Source: Plutella xylostella
Taxonomy: Eukaryota; Arthropoda; Insecta; Lepidoptera; Plutellidae
Reading direction: 5' to 3'
DNA: 64,000 bases
Assembly: GCF_932276165.1 (NCBI RefSeq)
Contig: NC_063995.1
Span: 12,090,001-12,154,000, forward strand
Position numbers and translations under genes: made by a program. The notes below the pieces were generated by a model that saw only the letters and a list, made by a program, of their open reading frames with translations, was not told the DNA's origin and ran no database searches. This document shows positions 47,810 through 59,900 of the stretch, in pieces. Each line of letters starts with the position of its first letter. Position 1 is the first letter of the stretch.

Positions 47810-48409
47810 CGCCGGCTCCATACGTTGGTCCCAACGCAGGTCCCAACGCTACTCGTCCAACGTATGGATCTAGAAAATTGCATTGGCCCCAACGTTGGGG
47901 CGAGCGTTGGTAGTTGGCCGGCTCGTGTCGGTTTTATCAAAGGAATCTGCGCCAACGCTGGCGATCTCGCCCACACGTTGGCGCTTTGCTCAGTGCTGTT
48001 GCAACACGCAACGAGTGCGGACGTCGAGCGAGAATGGATTTCTCATCCACAAAATCGTCACCTTTATGGAAAAATTCAAAAGTTACAGATTTTATTGAAC
48101 TTAACAACAAGCACATCCAATAATATGGGATGCAACTCGAAAGGAACATAAAAATCAAAATGTATTAGCATGCATGGCGCAGCATTCAACAGAATATGGG
48201 CATGATCTTCTCAATTGAAGATTTAAAAAAAGCGGGAATCATCAATGAGCACATATTTATCGCCTCAGAGCAGTTAAGATTTCTGTATCGGACATCTTCA
48301 CGTTGGCCCTGCCGGGACAGAACTAGTTTATTAGCCAACGTATGTACGCCTCACCCAATTTGCAGTCCAACGTTGGTACGAGCGTTGGGACCAACGTATG
48401 GAGCCGGCC
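47810..48409 (+). mobile_element. PIF/Harbinger-like element with a MADF remnant
   Basis: The inverted repeats of about 27 bp end in GCCGGCTCCATACGTTGGTC. TAA flanks both sides (47807-47809, 48410-48412), fitting the 3-bp TWA target of this superfamily. Inside, a frame around 48122-48210 reads WDATRKEHKNQNVLACMAQH, a MADF (Myb/SANT-like) piece typical of the accessory gene of Harbinger elements. The frame is broken by shifts and stops. Confidence 0.7.
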
Positions 48410-48415
48410 TAAGTC

Positions 48416-48567
48416 TGTTTTTTAATCTCAGATACTAAATTGACAGATTCTAAACGGTTCAGCAACAGTCGATTGTCCCGCGATAAGTTACCTATATTTC
48501 TATTGGCGGGACAACGAACTGTTGATGAACCGTTGAGAATCATTCATTTTAATCTGAGATTAAAAAA
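48416..48567. mobile_element. palindromic MITE
   Basis: The ends TTTTTAATCTCAGAT are inverted, and internal blocks around 'cgattgtcccgc' and 'gcgggacaacg' pair. It lies between the Harbinger element and the repeat at 48562. Confidence 0.65.
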
Positions 48568-49168
48568 CCGGCCAAGTGCGAGTCGGGCTCGCGCACAAAG
48601 GGTTCCGTAGCAGCAAATATAGTGTAAGCACAATAACTTAACCAAAATTACAGTTAAATCAACCTATCTCAAAAACTATAAGAGATACTTTGATCAAACC
48701 AAAAATCGTTGAAAGAGTTAATTAGCATGCATCACCTCTATTTTTTTTAGAATTTTATACCCCGTAGTTATAAAAATAGAGGGGGGGGACATACTTTTTA
48801 CGACTTTGAGAGCTGATATCTCAAAAACCGTTCACTTTAAGAAAAATGTTTTTTAGAAAACTTTATATCATTTTAAAAGACCTTTCCATTGATACCCCAC
48901 ACGGGTATGTACATCGAAAAAAAAATTTCATCCCTCAGTTACATGTATGGGGGGCCCCACCCCCAATTCTTTTTTTTACTATTTAGTGTCATATTTTTGT
49001 AGCGGTTCATACAACACATATTCCCATCAAATTTCATCACTGTAGTACTTATAGTTTCCGAGTAAATCGGCTGTGACAGACGGACAGACGGACAGACGGA
49101 CAGACGGACATGACGAAACTATAAGGGTTCCGTTTTTGCCATTTTGGCTACGGAACCCTAAAAATCGG
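48562..49168 (-). repeat. second copy of the 'agggttccgtagcc' lepidopteran repeat
   Basis: Reverse orientation relative to 28134-28690, with near-identical body and a longer gacggaca microsatellite (49080-49110). Confidence 0.75.
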
Positions 49169-49600
49169 TGCAGGAACGGCGGAGAACGAGCCAGGACCAA
49201 AGGACAGACAGGCGGACATACATGACGAAACTATAAGGGTGTGTCCGCACAACGATATTTCACCGCGCGATATTAATTATCTCGAATTATATTCCGACGA
49301 ACGCGTATACGTCCTATACGCGATTTTTGCCGCCAGTGCGGATACTCGTCGATAATGTGAATGACTTACGGAACCCTAATGAATGTGACCTATCATCAAT
49401 CACTATTCATCTTCAGGCATTTCAGAACGGTTTTTTTTCACTGTCATCAACATCATAGACTATTCAAACGGCTGTCATTGATTGACATTGACATTTGATT
49501 TGATGTTTTGACTTTTGTGTTGAAGATTTTCCTTGCCGGCTGGTCACCAAATACTTTACCAATTTTTACAGTTAATTGTTATTATTGTACTGTTTACAAG

Positions 49601-52600
49601 ATGAGTGAAAGTGAAAAATACACGGATGATGAGATTTGCGTGCGCCCTGCTAAGAAGGAAGATATGAAAGCCGTCGCTGAAATGATACAAGTATGTACTT
49701 AATGAATAATAACACATATATTTTATGTAATGATACCCTTTACTACCTCGCTTACCCTTGTTATTGTTAACTAGCTTTTCAGCGCCTCCTTCACATCGCG
49801 TCTCTAAGGACCTGTTGGGTAAAAGTGGCCTATCGCACTCAGAAAGGAGAAAGAGTTATCTTTGTGAAACTGGTCTGATGATTCATAATATAGGTTCTCA
49901 TGTCAGGTTTTGCTGTTTTTTTGGAGTTAAAACATCTCCTAATGTTATTTTGTAGGCGTCATACAGACCAAAAGTTATGCAGGTGTTAAATTTTGTCTAA
50001 AATTTAATTTATAATATTTATAACCTAAAAATTCTTACATAAATACCTAATAAAAAAACACATTAAAATACACATAGCATGTATACAAAATTGCCCAACA
50101 GCTATAACAAAAAATAAACGATTTCATTTCATTTCATTCATACTGATGCTTGTTTCAAAAACAAAGCTATTCCATTATATTGTACCATATTCTACTGCTT
50201 ATATTATGAGTGATTTAAACGTTATTGTAACAACAACAACTTATTAACTTTAATCTTTTTTTATTTCCCTTAATAGTGCAGTTTACCTCCCTCCCTGCGC
50301 CATCATGTAGTGGGACATATTGTGCTATCTTCCACACAAGTTTCTTGTTTCTTGGCAGTCCATATGTTGGATTGAAAGTATCTTTTCATTGTTTTTGTGA
50401 TATGATGTTTCAGGAACTTGCAGATTTTGAGAAGATGCCAGATGGTCCAAAGATGAGTTTGAAAGGTAATAAAATTGTTGGTTTTAAAGTAGTGATACAA
50501 GTGATAGTTAGCGTGTATAAATCTTATGTAAAATAAATCAGACAACACATTGCATGACTGACATATAATTATACTGAGCTAGCTGTTTCCTGCAGACTTT
50601 TCTTCACGGGTATTATTTATTTACAGGGTATTCTTAACTTACCCATTTATAACAAGTATTAATAGGATTAAAAATTTATATAAATTGCTTGCATAATAGT
50701 TTATTTTGTATTTAATTTATTGTAGTTTCTAAAAGTAAAAGCTACTCTGCTGTCACCATTCACCTGTTATGTAAGTAAGTACATATTTATTTGTTTGTAA
50801 CGGGTCGTCATGTCTACCTACAGAGCTGGAGCGCGACGGGTTCGAGCTGCAGCCGCCGGCGTTCCGCTGCTGCGTGGCGGAGCTGGCGGCGGGATCGGGG
50901 GGCGCGAGGGCGGGCGCGGGGGGCGGCGTGCTGGCGGGGTACGTGCTGTACTTCCCCACGTACTCGACGTGGGAGGGGCGCGCGCTGCTGCTGGAGGACC
51001 TGTACGTGCGGCCCGCGCAGCGCCGCCGCGGCGTCGGCGAGCGACTCTTCAACCACGTCGCTAAGGTACAATAAGGGGCAGATAAACCTGACTCCCCTCC
51101 GAAGCATTATTAGTATGAGAGGGGGTCAGGTTTCTTTACACCTGCCTGACCGTACATACATTTACACTAACCCCCTTATTCATAGAAAAGTTACAAGACG
51201 TTTTAACTAATATACTGTTTTGTCCCTCTCTTTCAAAGAACAAATTGTTCTTTGTCGGAGAGGGACAAAACAGTTTATTAGTTAAAACGTTCTGTAACTT
51301 CTCTATGAATAAGGGGGTAAGCGTGTGAAGGTTTACTCAACATTTTAATGAATATACCAGCATATTCTGCTGCATCTACACGGGTTCGTTATCGACGTAG
51401 ATAAACGTGGCTCGCTATTCGCTATAAATACAGCGCTGTGATTGGTGAAACGCTCATTATACGAGTTTATCGACTTCGATAACGAACCCGTGCAGCAGCC
51501 GCGGTGTCAAACATTTTCTGTCAAGAGTTTTCTGATAGTTCGAGGCGTCACATTCAATGCCAGTTTTTTTTTCATCAACTATTATACAATTTATACTAGG
51601 CATACAAAATAATAAATAAATACATACATTCTATATTGCAGGAGGCGGCGCGGTCCGGCTGCTCGCGCCTCGACTTCCACGTGCTGGAGTGGAACCCCGC
51701 CACAGACTTCTACCAACGAAAAGTGAGTACAATACTCAATAACAATACTTATGTAGCAGTATCAGACAGTATGACTCTATTAAGGCGCGATTAAACGACG
51801 CGGGCTAGCCCGAGCCGAGGCTGGCTCCGCCCGTGGTTCGCCGCGCCACGCGCTGTGTAACTGCGCTCGGCGCGGCTCGCCAGAGGTCGCACGGCTCGGC
51901 TTGTGTTAACACGCGCCGTCTAAACAGATGTCACAGAGCGCGAGACGAAGGAAGATAGTATTTAGTTGTTTTCTTTTCTCATCTCCACGGACGGCTCGGC
52001 TGGCGTAGGATCGGGCTAGGCCGCGTCGTTTAATCGCGCCTTAAGTTAACTAGGAAGACTCGCCTGAGAGCGGCATCCTTTTATAATATTTATATATCCG
52101 AGGATGAGGATTACTGACTGTTGTCTCAGGTAAAGTCTACCGACAAGAAACTGTATCGCATTAATTTCCGCGAGGGCGAGGAGCCGGCGCCGCGCCCCCC
52201 GCGCCCCCGGGAGTAGTGGCGCCCCTCGCGCCCCCGGGGGTAGTGGCGCCCCCGGGAGTAGTGGCGCCCCCGCCCCCGCAGCAGTGACGCCCCTGTTCCT
52301 TGCCACCCCATCGCTGCACCCTCCCAAGCTCATGAAATTATACAATCGCAAGATTCCCAAGTAATACAATTTAGAAATCACTGAATTGTTACTATGTCGT
52401 TACTATGTATTGTACTGTATGTATTATTATTATCATCTTAATCTAGCTGGGTGTTTCATTTATTCCTCCATATTTATTTTGTTTACTAATCATTACTGTC
52501 GTAGAGTACAGTTTGTAACTACTTATCTGAGTAGCTATTGTTTATCCTCTGTATATTTCTAACTCTACATCCCTGTATCTAGCTTAGTAGGTATTCACCT

Positions 52601-52780
52601 GCATAGTTAACTGGAGAAGCTGCTTATTTTAGTATGTAAATAATGCATGTGTTGTGTGTGCAGGGAGCCGAGAACCTGACGGCCAAGGAGCAGTGGTGCT
52701 ACTACCGGCTGAGCGGAGCCGCCCTCGCCGCCGCCGCCGCGGGGGCGCCCGGGGTTGGGGCGCCGGGACTCCACGCGTGA
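49601..52780 (+). CDS. GNAT acetyltransferase, SSAT/thialysine N-acetyltransferase-like
   Basis: Transfers an acetyl group from acetyl-CoA to a small amine; family members act on spermidine/spermine or thialysine in the cytosol. The exons are 49601-49690, 50414-50465, 50824-51065, 51642-51722 and 52664-52780. The phases agree, giving 582 nt (193 aa; relatives are about 170). The N-terminus CVRPAKKEDMKAVAEMIQ is the usual first strand and helix. QRRRGVG (113-119) is the acetyl-CoA pyrophosphate loop. GCSRLDFHVLEWNPATDFY and then GAENLT with WCYYRL are the typical C-terminal part. Oddities are a glycine/alanine-rich insertion (about 69-85) and an alanine/glycine-rich C-terminal extension. An additional exon with an in-frame stop lies at 52130. 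AATAAA lies at 52823. Substrate cannot be decided from sequence. Confidence 0.88.
51171..51317. mobile_element. palindromic MITE ('cccccttattcatag')
   Basis: Near-perfect inverted arms of about 65 bp run from CCCCCTTATTCATAG inward through 'acgttttaacta' to 'gtccctctc', in acetyltransferase intron 3. This is a common type in moth genomes. Confidence 0.85.
51368..51499. mobile_element. palindromic MITE
   Basis: Inverted ends GCTGCATCTACACGGGTTCG and GCTGCTGCACGGGTTCGTTA (read from the right), in the same intron as the previous element. Confidence 0.75.
51784..52040. mobile_element. MITE flanked by TTAA
   Basis: The ends GGCGCGATTAAACGACGCGG are perfect inverted repeats. TTAA lies immediately outside both ends (51780-51783, 52041-52044), as for piggyBac-type or TWA-targeting elements. 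The interior is rich in 'gcgcggctcg' words. It lies 90 bp upstream of the stop-containing exon. Confidence 0.8.
52130..52216 (+). CDS. stop-containing alternative exon of the acetyltransferase
   Basis: A clear acceptor (tgtctcag|GT) in phase 0 follows exon 4 and opens VKSTDKKLYRINFREGEEP, then a proline/arginine run and TAG at 52214-52216. Splicing to it instead of exon 5 would give a 183-residue protein lacking the conserved GAENLT...YYRL end. No AATAAA or ATTAAA occurs between here and exon 5, so it may be a cassette with a premature stop rather than a terminal exon. Confidence 0.5.
   Translation, partial: VKSTDKKLYRINFREGEEPAPRPPRPRE
52196..52290. repeat. GC-rich minisatellite at the alternative exon stop
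   Basis: Three imperfect units of 'cgcccccgggagtagtgg' type begin inside the alternative exon, and the stop codon of that exon lies in the first unit. Confidence 0.7.
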
Positions 52781-52822
52781 CCGACTGGTCAGTTCATCCT
52801 TCACACACCTCAAGGAATGTAA

Positions 52823-52828
52823 AATAAA
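52823..52828 (+). terminator. poly(A) signal of the acetyltransferase
   Basis: AATAAA 43 bp after the stop codon at 52780. Confidence 0.65.
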
Positions 52829-53994
52829 AACCCTTAGTCAGACAGTGCTCAAATTTATTTTATAATATTGTCTTACAGGTAATATTTGAACAAATTTTGA
52901 GAGTTGCATTTGATACTGCTGTGATAAATCTTACAAGTTTTATAACATTGTTGATAAACATAATGATTTTAATTTATTCTATTACATATTTACAGCGTTA
53001 AGTAAATGCCTTTTATTTTACATTATCCTATTATTTGAGTATAATCTGAGTTTCATGTTATAGTCATTGCTGATTATCAATGATGAGTTTATTGAGAAAA
53101 TAGTTAACTACAAGTGCGAACTGATTCATAGCGGATACGGACAAGTATTTATTTACACAATATTCTATCTGGCATAACAATAGGAACATTTCTAACCTAG
53201 TGTAATTTAACTTACGTAAGTGTACGTACTCATTATTAGTACAGACCTATGTACAAAATATTCAGATCCACGCTGTGCCTGTGAGTAGGTAGGTACATAA
53301 CGACTTTCATTATGAAATATACACAACCAAAAATTTCTAAACTTACTCTCATTACCTACACGCTTTGTGTTTTGTCTATAAACCTACCCATGTTTAAGTT
53401 ATTATAATATTAAAACGTAGCTTAATTACATTACATAGGTTTCTAATTAATATTTACACATGTAATAATACTAGATCGAATTTGTTCTCATGATTGCCTC
53501 CTGCCCCACAGAGCCCGCCCGGCAGCGGGAGGTACAGGAGGCGACGAGATCTCCACATTAGATTCCATCTTCCATTAGACCCATAAGTGTTAAAATCGTT
53601 TCAGTCACGGCGTAACGACATCTATTCAGTCGGATAATCATTACATGAATTACCTAATTATATCTACAAGTCAGTAAACCTATGTACAAACTAGTGAACG
53701 ACTTCGTAATGGTGTGAAACCACATCGAAAGATATAAAGCATCGAATTGGTTAGTGATTGGTCAACCCTTACGAAAAGGTAATACTTGGTCCTTTCATTC
53801 TTATTGATAAGCGACATAAGTTATAGACGCAAACTCCTGTTTACTAATGAGTTGGGAGTGCGTGGCTACGCCTTTAGTGGCGCATGTTCGCTGCGTGTTC
53901 GCGCTCGCGGCTTATGTTCGCTGCGTGCCACGCCCCTAGTGGGGCATGTTCGCTGCATGTTACGCCCCCAATGACGCATGTTCTTGCGCGCTCG
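52829..53994. other. convergent intergenic region / pannier 3' UTR
   Basis: The 3' ends of the acetyltransferase and of pannier meet here. No open frame of note. A GC-rich patch at 53505-53555 contains a self-complementary CCGCCCGGCAGCGGG. TTTATT words (AATAAA on the minus strand) occur at about 53148 and elsewhere. Confidence 0.4.
53866..53990. repeat. imperfect 30-32-bp tandem repeat at the pannier stop codon
   Basis: The word gcatgttcgctgcgtgtt recurs with changes at about 53882, 53912, 53944 and 53976, a period of 30-32 bp. The array begins just after the pannier stop codon (53995) and lies in the 3' UTR. Confidence 0.65.
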
Positions 53995-56900
53995 CTACGT
54001 GCTCGCCATGAGCTTGGCGTGCGCGGTGACGTTGCGCTGGTGCAGGAACCCGCTGCCCTCTTCCTCTTCACCCGTGTTAAGCCCGTACTGCTGAACGAGA
54101 AAAACGACATCATATTAGGAGAGATTAGATAGATGACAAAATGTAGGCAAAATCTGCTACATAGAACATACCCAAAAGGTCCAGTGTCATAGACCTATCT
54201 TTATCACCATTCCATTACAAGATTCTGTAGAGCGGTTACTCCTAAGCTGCTAACTTCTATACTGTGGCAAGTTACTTGGCGACCCTCCTTGAGGGGTGAA
54301 AGAAGTGGCGGGGGCGAGGTAGCACGACATGCTACACACGTAGAAAAGTGTGCCCGGATTAATCTCGCGATAGCTTGTAACTATTTCTGACGTAAGTAAA
54401 ATTTTATTCTATGAGTGTTCCCGTAAATGTCATATTTAGCTTAAAATTTATAGTTTGACAGCATTAAAATTTGGATGTTTACCTTCAGAATATCTACCAA
54501 TTTGAATTTATTTATGTAAAAGTGTTTTATTTTATAAATCAATTCCCATGTCACTTTCATGTTCACTCTCTGTTTGAACTTGTTCATCGTCGTCGTCATC
54601 CTCATCTTCATCATCGTTTTCATTAACTTCAATTATAAATCTAAGACAAAAATCAAAAAACATTATACCTACTTTAAAGTATAATGTACTAGAGTACGCC
54701 AGTCATATTAGTTCAGTGTACACCTATAATATTTTATGTTTAATTTACATTAAATTATAAATAAACAATAACATACCTGTCCAATACATCGTCAAATACT
54801 CTATCAGATTTATAATATTCGTCTTAATTTTTTATGACATGGTCGTCACAATTTCTCCACTTTTCAGGCGAATAATTAGAGAAAAGCAACTCAAAGTCTT
54901 TTATCTCTTTATCTAAGTTAGAGTCAATCGACGTTCTTGCGAGCTCGCCTTTCACGTACCCCCACATAAGTTCAATAGGATTTAATTCCGGGTGGTATGG
55001 GGGTAGGCGATGCACGATATGACCATTTTCTTTCAAAATTTCATCAATTTTGTAATTTTTCTCTGTGTTTTGCACATTAATTACTATTACTTTCATTAAA
55101 TCACATAAATTTTGGTTGCTTTCCTAGTTACAAGAACTGACAACTGACGCACTGTCATATGGACTCTTCGTCTTTGTTGTTTACTTTTTCGTATCTGACT
55201 GCGCAGTACCAACCTTTAGCCGCGTAGCATGACTGATCCGGTACGCTGATTATACGATTTGTTGTTTTTAACGTTATTTTGTTGACGAATTATAGATACC
55301 TAAGACTAATAGTCTCAGGATCAATGATCTCATGTGGGTCGCACTCAAATTATGACAGACTATACAGCATGCTGCGCGGCCGAGACTGCCGTAACAATGA
55401 CGTGCAGTGCACGCGTTGCCCTTCACCGCTGCCCCTCCCGCTACCCGCTGTCGTCTTGGGTACCTCGTCCCGTCCGCGTCTTTCACCCCGCAAGGAGGGT
55501 CGCCAAGAAACTTGCCAATCTATAAATTGTTATTGGAGATGGTAGTGGTATGTTGGTACCTGTAGCGCGTGTAGGTAGTGCTGCTGCGGATAGTGGGCGT
55601 GCGCATAGGCGTCGTGCGGCGTGGGCTCGGCCTTGATGTTGAACAGCGGGTGCGGCAGCAGGCCGGGGTAGGCGGGCGCGGCGCGGGGCGCGGGGGGCGA
55701 GCCGCGCGCCGCCGCCGCCGCCGCCGCCGGCAGCTCCGAGATGCGCGGCTTGCTCTCCAAGGGAACTGAAACGTGAAGGGACTTATTTCAATATTCCGTC
55801 CTACGAACCGAACACTAGTTGGCGATCGCCAAACCATTCGGTGAATGATTAAGTAGGTAAACAATAATTGTAAATGAGAGTGAAGCAATGTAGTGTAGAT
55901 GGCTGATGGTGATGATGTTGAAGCGCAGTACCTTCAATCCCGGGCGAGTGCTGCTCGTCCTTCTTGCCGCCGCCGCCGCCGGGGGGCGCGTCGGCCGCGG
56001 GCTTGCCTCCAGACTTCTTCGGCTTCCGCTTGCGCGTCTGGATGCCTTCCTTCCTCATCGCTAATGGTCTGTAAGCATACCCAAGCATTCATTACATTAT
56101 GAAAACACCTTATAGGTAGGGACTTACGAGAGTTAGTTACGCAACATTAAAAATCCTTTAATAATAAGTACCTATATATGGAGTTTTTAAGAACCGGTGC
56201 CCCGCAAAGACCTGATCTGTCGTCGTGTGTCGATTAGTTATACCTATTAGGTATCTTTTTATTGTCTTCATATTGCGATATCAGCCCTCCAAGGCATGAG
56301 GTTGAATTTTGGGACCCCCTGTATGTTTGGCATCATTGGTGACAAACGCTAGACCAGCTCAAGCGTACTTATTACTTCCATGCAAGCGTGGTCTGTTACC
56401 GCCTTTTAAAGTAGAAGAACAGGCGTGGTTGCTTACCTGTTGACCCCGTGCAGCTTGTAGTACAGCCCGCAGGCGTTGCACACGGGCTCGCCCTCGTTGT
56501 TGCGGCGCCACAGCGTGGTGTTGCGCGAGCCGCAGTTGGTGCAGCACTGCCCGTGCCGCCGCGCCGCCGACTGCAACCAGACACGGTCACTCGGTGCACG
56601 AGAGGAAACACCATCGAGGACCACTATCTACATCGACGAACCAACGAACGAATCGGCATGCTTAACCTCTTGAGACCCAGAGGCCAAAAAATTCAAAACT
56701 CAGATTTCGACGGCTGCAATCTGCTGATTTGTCTGAGCCCTGAGGTGGGTCTCCTCATTATGTCCTCGTATGAGATACTTAGTGGTTAGCGCTCAGTTTT
56801 GTTCGGAGCGCTGGCATTTATCGTTCGTTCGTTCGTCGATTTAGAGAGTGACCCCCCAGGGCCATCGAGCGAACAGTGGTGAGGTGTGCAATCAGATAGG

Positions 56901-59900
56901 AACACCGTGGAGTAGCTGTGGACGATTGTTGGCTGATGATGATGATGATAGATCGAGTGTTGGTTCCGTTTGGCCAGTAGCAGTAGCAAACTGTTCGCTC
57001 GACGATATTGAACAATTTAAAATCGGTAGAGATGCATGCGTTGGTGTTAACGGCCGTGAAAAAACATAACATTAATCTACTCACACGTAAACCAAATAAT
57101 AATACTAACGTTAACTTACAAATTATCCCCGAACACCATGCAAATCGCAAAGTTATAAATACCCAATTAAGATACAACTATCATTATCATTTCAATAAAG
57201 ATACGCGGAGTTACAATTACGGCCCCGCGTCTCTGTACGCCCACTGAAGCAATTTATCTTTGATATACTGTAATGCTATTAGATCCTGATATGATACTTG
57301 TAATTTAAAATAGGTATACATTAGTTACTACATAACGTTTTGAAATGTTTACAGTAAGGCACACTACACAATAGAATCGAGTATGATAATCAGGTAGCCA
57401 CCACCATCTAGTATCCCACCACCGCCGCCGCCCCCGCGCCCCTCGTGCCGCGCGTGTTGTGGGGACACCGCCGGGCGAGGCGCCGCCCCCCGCCCGCGAC
57501 TATGACCCTTATCTACATCGCGACCACACTCGCGCCGGACCGCGAGTTTCCATACTAGTGCCACTATGTATATAGGTACATACTACATACATATTATTAT
57601 TATCCCCAGAATACTGCTGTAGTTGCTACTGCTCTACACGAGTCTAGATAACACACTTATCGTTCCAGCTCTGGACATTAATGTAATGTTATGATTACAA
57701 TATTATAATGATTCATCTCATCTTTGATCATTCTAGGTCACGGGCTTGCAATATTTATTTCTGATCTGCATTTTATCAAAACTTCACTACCACTAGATTT
57801 TGGAGCATACGGCACATGGCAACCACCTTATTTTGATAATAGATAAAGAACTGGACGTGATAAAAGATTGTGCAAAATAAAGATAAGGTGTTTGCCATCT
57901 CACAAACCTAGAGAATCGTCATTCAAAGTCGGGAGCGGTAGCGTGTAGGGCAAAAAAGAAAGTCAAAAGCCAGTAGCAGTAGGGAGGGTTAGTGGAGCGT
58001 GCGGTCGGGTCAGGCATGCACTAGTCTACACGCCACCGACTCACCTTCTTCATGCCTCTAGCCATGCCCTCCACGCTCATCCAGCGCTGCACGGAGCCCT
58101 CCTTATAGAAGCGCGTCAGCAGGTCGGCGTCCCCACCCGCACCTGCACACAGAGAGCGTTACTAGCGCGCCAGACACTCACCAGCCGCTTGCTCGGCTTC
58201 ACGAGCGGGCGGTTCACGCCGTTGATCTTGTGGTAGAGGCCGCACGCGTTGCACAGGTAGTGGCCCGTGGCGTCGCGGCGCCACAGCGGCGTGTTGGCGG
58301 CGCCGCAGTTCACGCACTCGCGGCCCTCGCTGTCGAACGCCGCCTCGCCATCTGTAGCAGCGCGCGTTAGTACCCGCTCCAGTTCAGCCAGCCCTCATTA
58401 CGTCATCTGCTGTCGCCTCTAGATGAAAACCCGTGCTTACATATGTAGCTCAGAGTGCAGTCCGAAGCCGTGAAAGGCCATCGGTAAAGGTAGTGAGACT
58501 AGTGAGTGTTTGCCTCGACATTATTCTTGTGTGTTAGGTAGAATATAGCATTAGGTGATATATTATAATACAATATAAATTAATATCTTATGATCTACTC
58601 GTACATTAATAAGTAGTACAGTACAGAGGGCTACAATCGGCTACATTGTAAGTAGCGTTCTGAGAATGATGCGGGCGCGCGGCGGCTCTACCCGGCTGAT
58701 AGCGCACGCTCCGCTCGTGTTTACTAACAGTTAATTAATAACTGATAACTAGCCGCGATACCAGCGACTAATTACTGTTTTATTTTGATATGCGTTTATC
58801 GATAACTTGTTGCAGCAGGTATTGTTGTTATGTTCAATAGGTCATCTGTGCCTAATCTATTTATGATATTTACTAACTATGAATAAAGATAGGGCAGTAG
58901 TTTTCCCTCACAATGCTATTTACCAAGTATTACTTTTTGATAATGTAGTAGTACCTACTTATTTCTGAATTTGAAGATAAGTATGGTTTCCGATGGAGTA
59001 TTATTGAATTTTCCTCAATGGTAAATAATATAGTTATGACGCGATATTTTTCGATGATTAACACAGGCAGGGACAGGAAGCACAAACACAAAGTGTGATC
59101 ATGTTTACAAAATGGAACGAACCATAGAATAGTAAGTATGGAAATAGGCCTCTCCAATTATCATCATCACTCAAAATGAGTCTACATCTGCTCTTATGAC
59201 CTGCTGTGCACGGGTCACTGGCGGCGCCGGCCATGTGTGGTGTGAGTGGAGGAGGAAGCTCACCATAGGGCGGGGGCCTCTGCAGCGCGTCGTAGGGCGA
59301 GCACCACGAGCCCATCACCATGTTCTGTGGGTACAGCGCGCCGCCCACCGCGCCCACGCCGCCCACGCCGCCCATGCCGCCCACGCCGTGCGCGCCGCCG
59401 CCTGCAACCAACGAGCGTGCTGTCAGAAGAGAAACAAACAACGACCCATCCGTCCGGGGGGAAGCAAACATGCTCATAATAACCATTATAGTAGGAAACA
59501 TACACCACAAATAATTCAGTAAAATCATACAGGAAAATATTAAAAATACACAAAACAGCAGCGCCTCGACGCCACCGTAAATAGAACACTTGCAGCTTGC
59601 AGATGCATAAATAACCCAACTCTATCCGTCTGGCTAGATAAAAAAGATTGATGGAGGGAGATGAAGGCCAAATGCAGAGATCCTTGGAATCTACAGTGAA
59701 GTCAACTAAGACATGATGGCGATTTTTTTACAGCACAATAAGGAATTTCAGCTCTAAACATACCTGCGATGGCTGTGAGCCCGTGCAGCCAGGCCCGGGG
59801 CAGCTGCTCCACCTGCTGCAGACTGAACATGTCCTGCTCGCACTTGAGGCCGGAGTCACAGGGGAGACAGAGAGGAGACACAGGGAGAGAGAGGAGACAC

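Noticed and set aside
47810..48409. Host gene on the plus strand (several 70-108-codon frames)
   Set aside because: Frames are broken, and the segment has TAA-flanked inverted repeats, so it is a Harbinger-like element with a MADF remnant.
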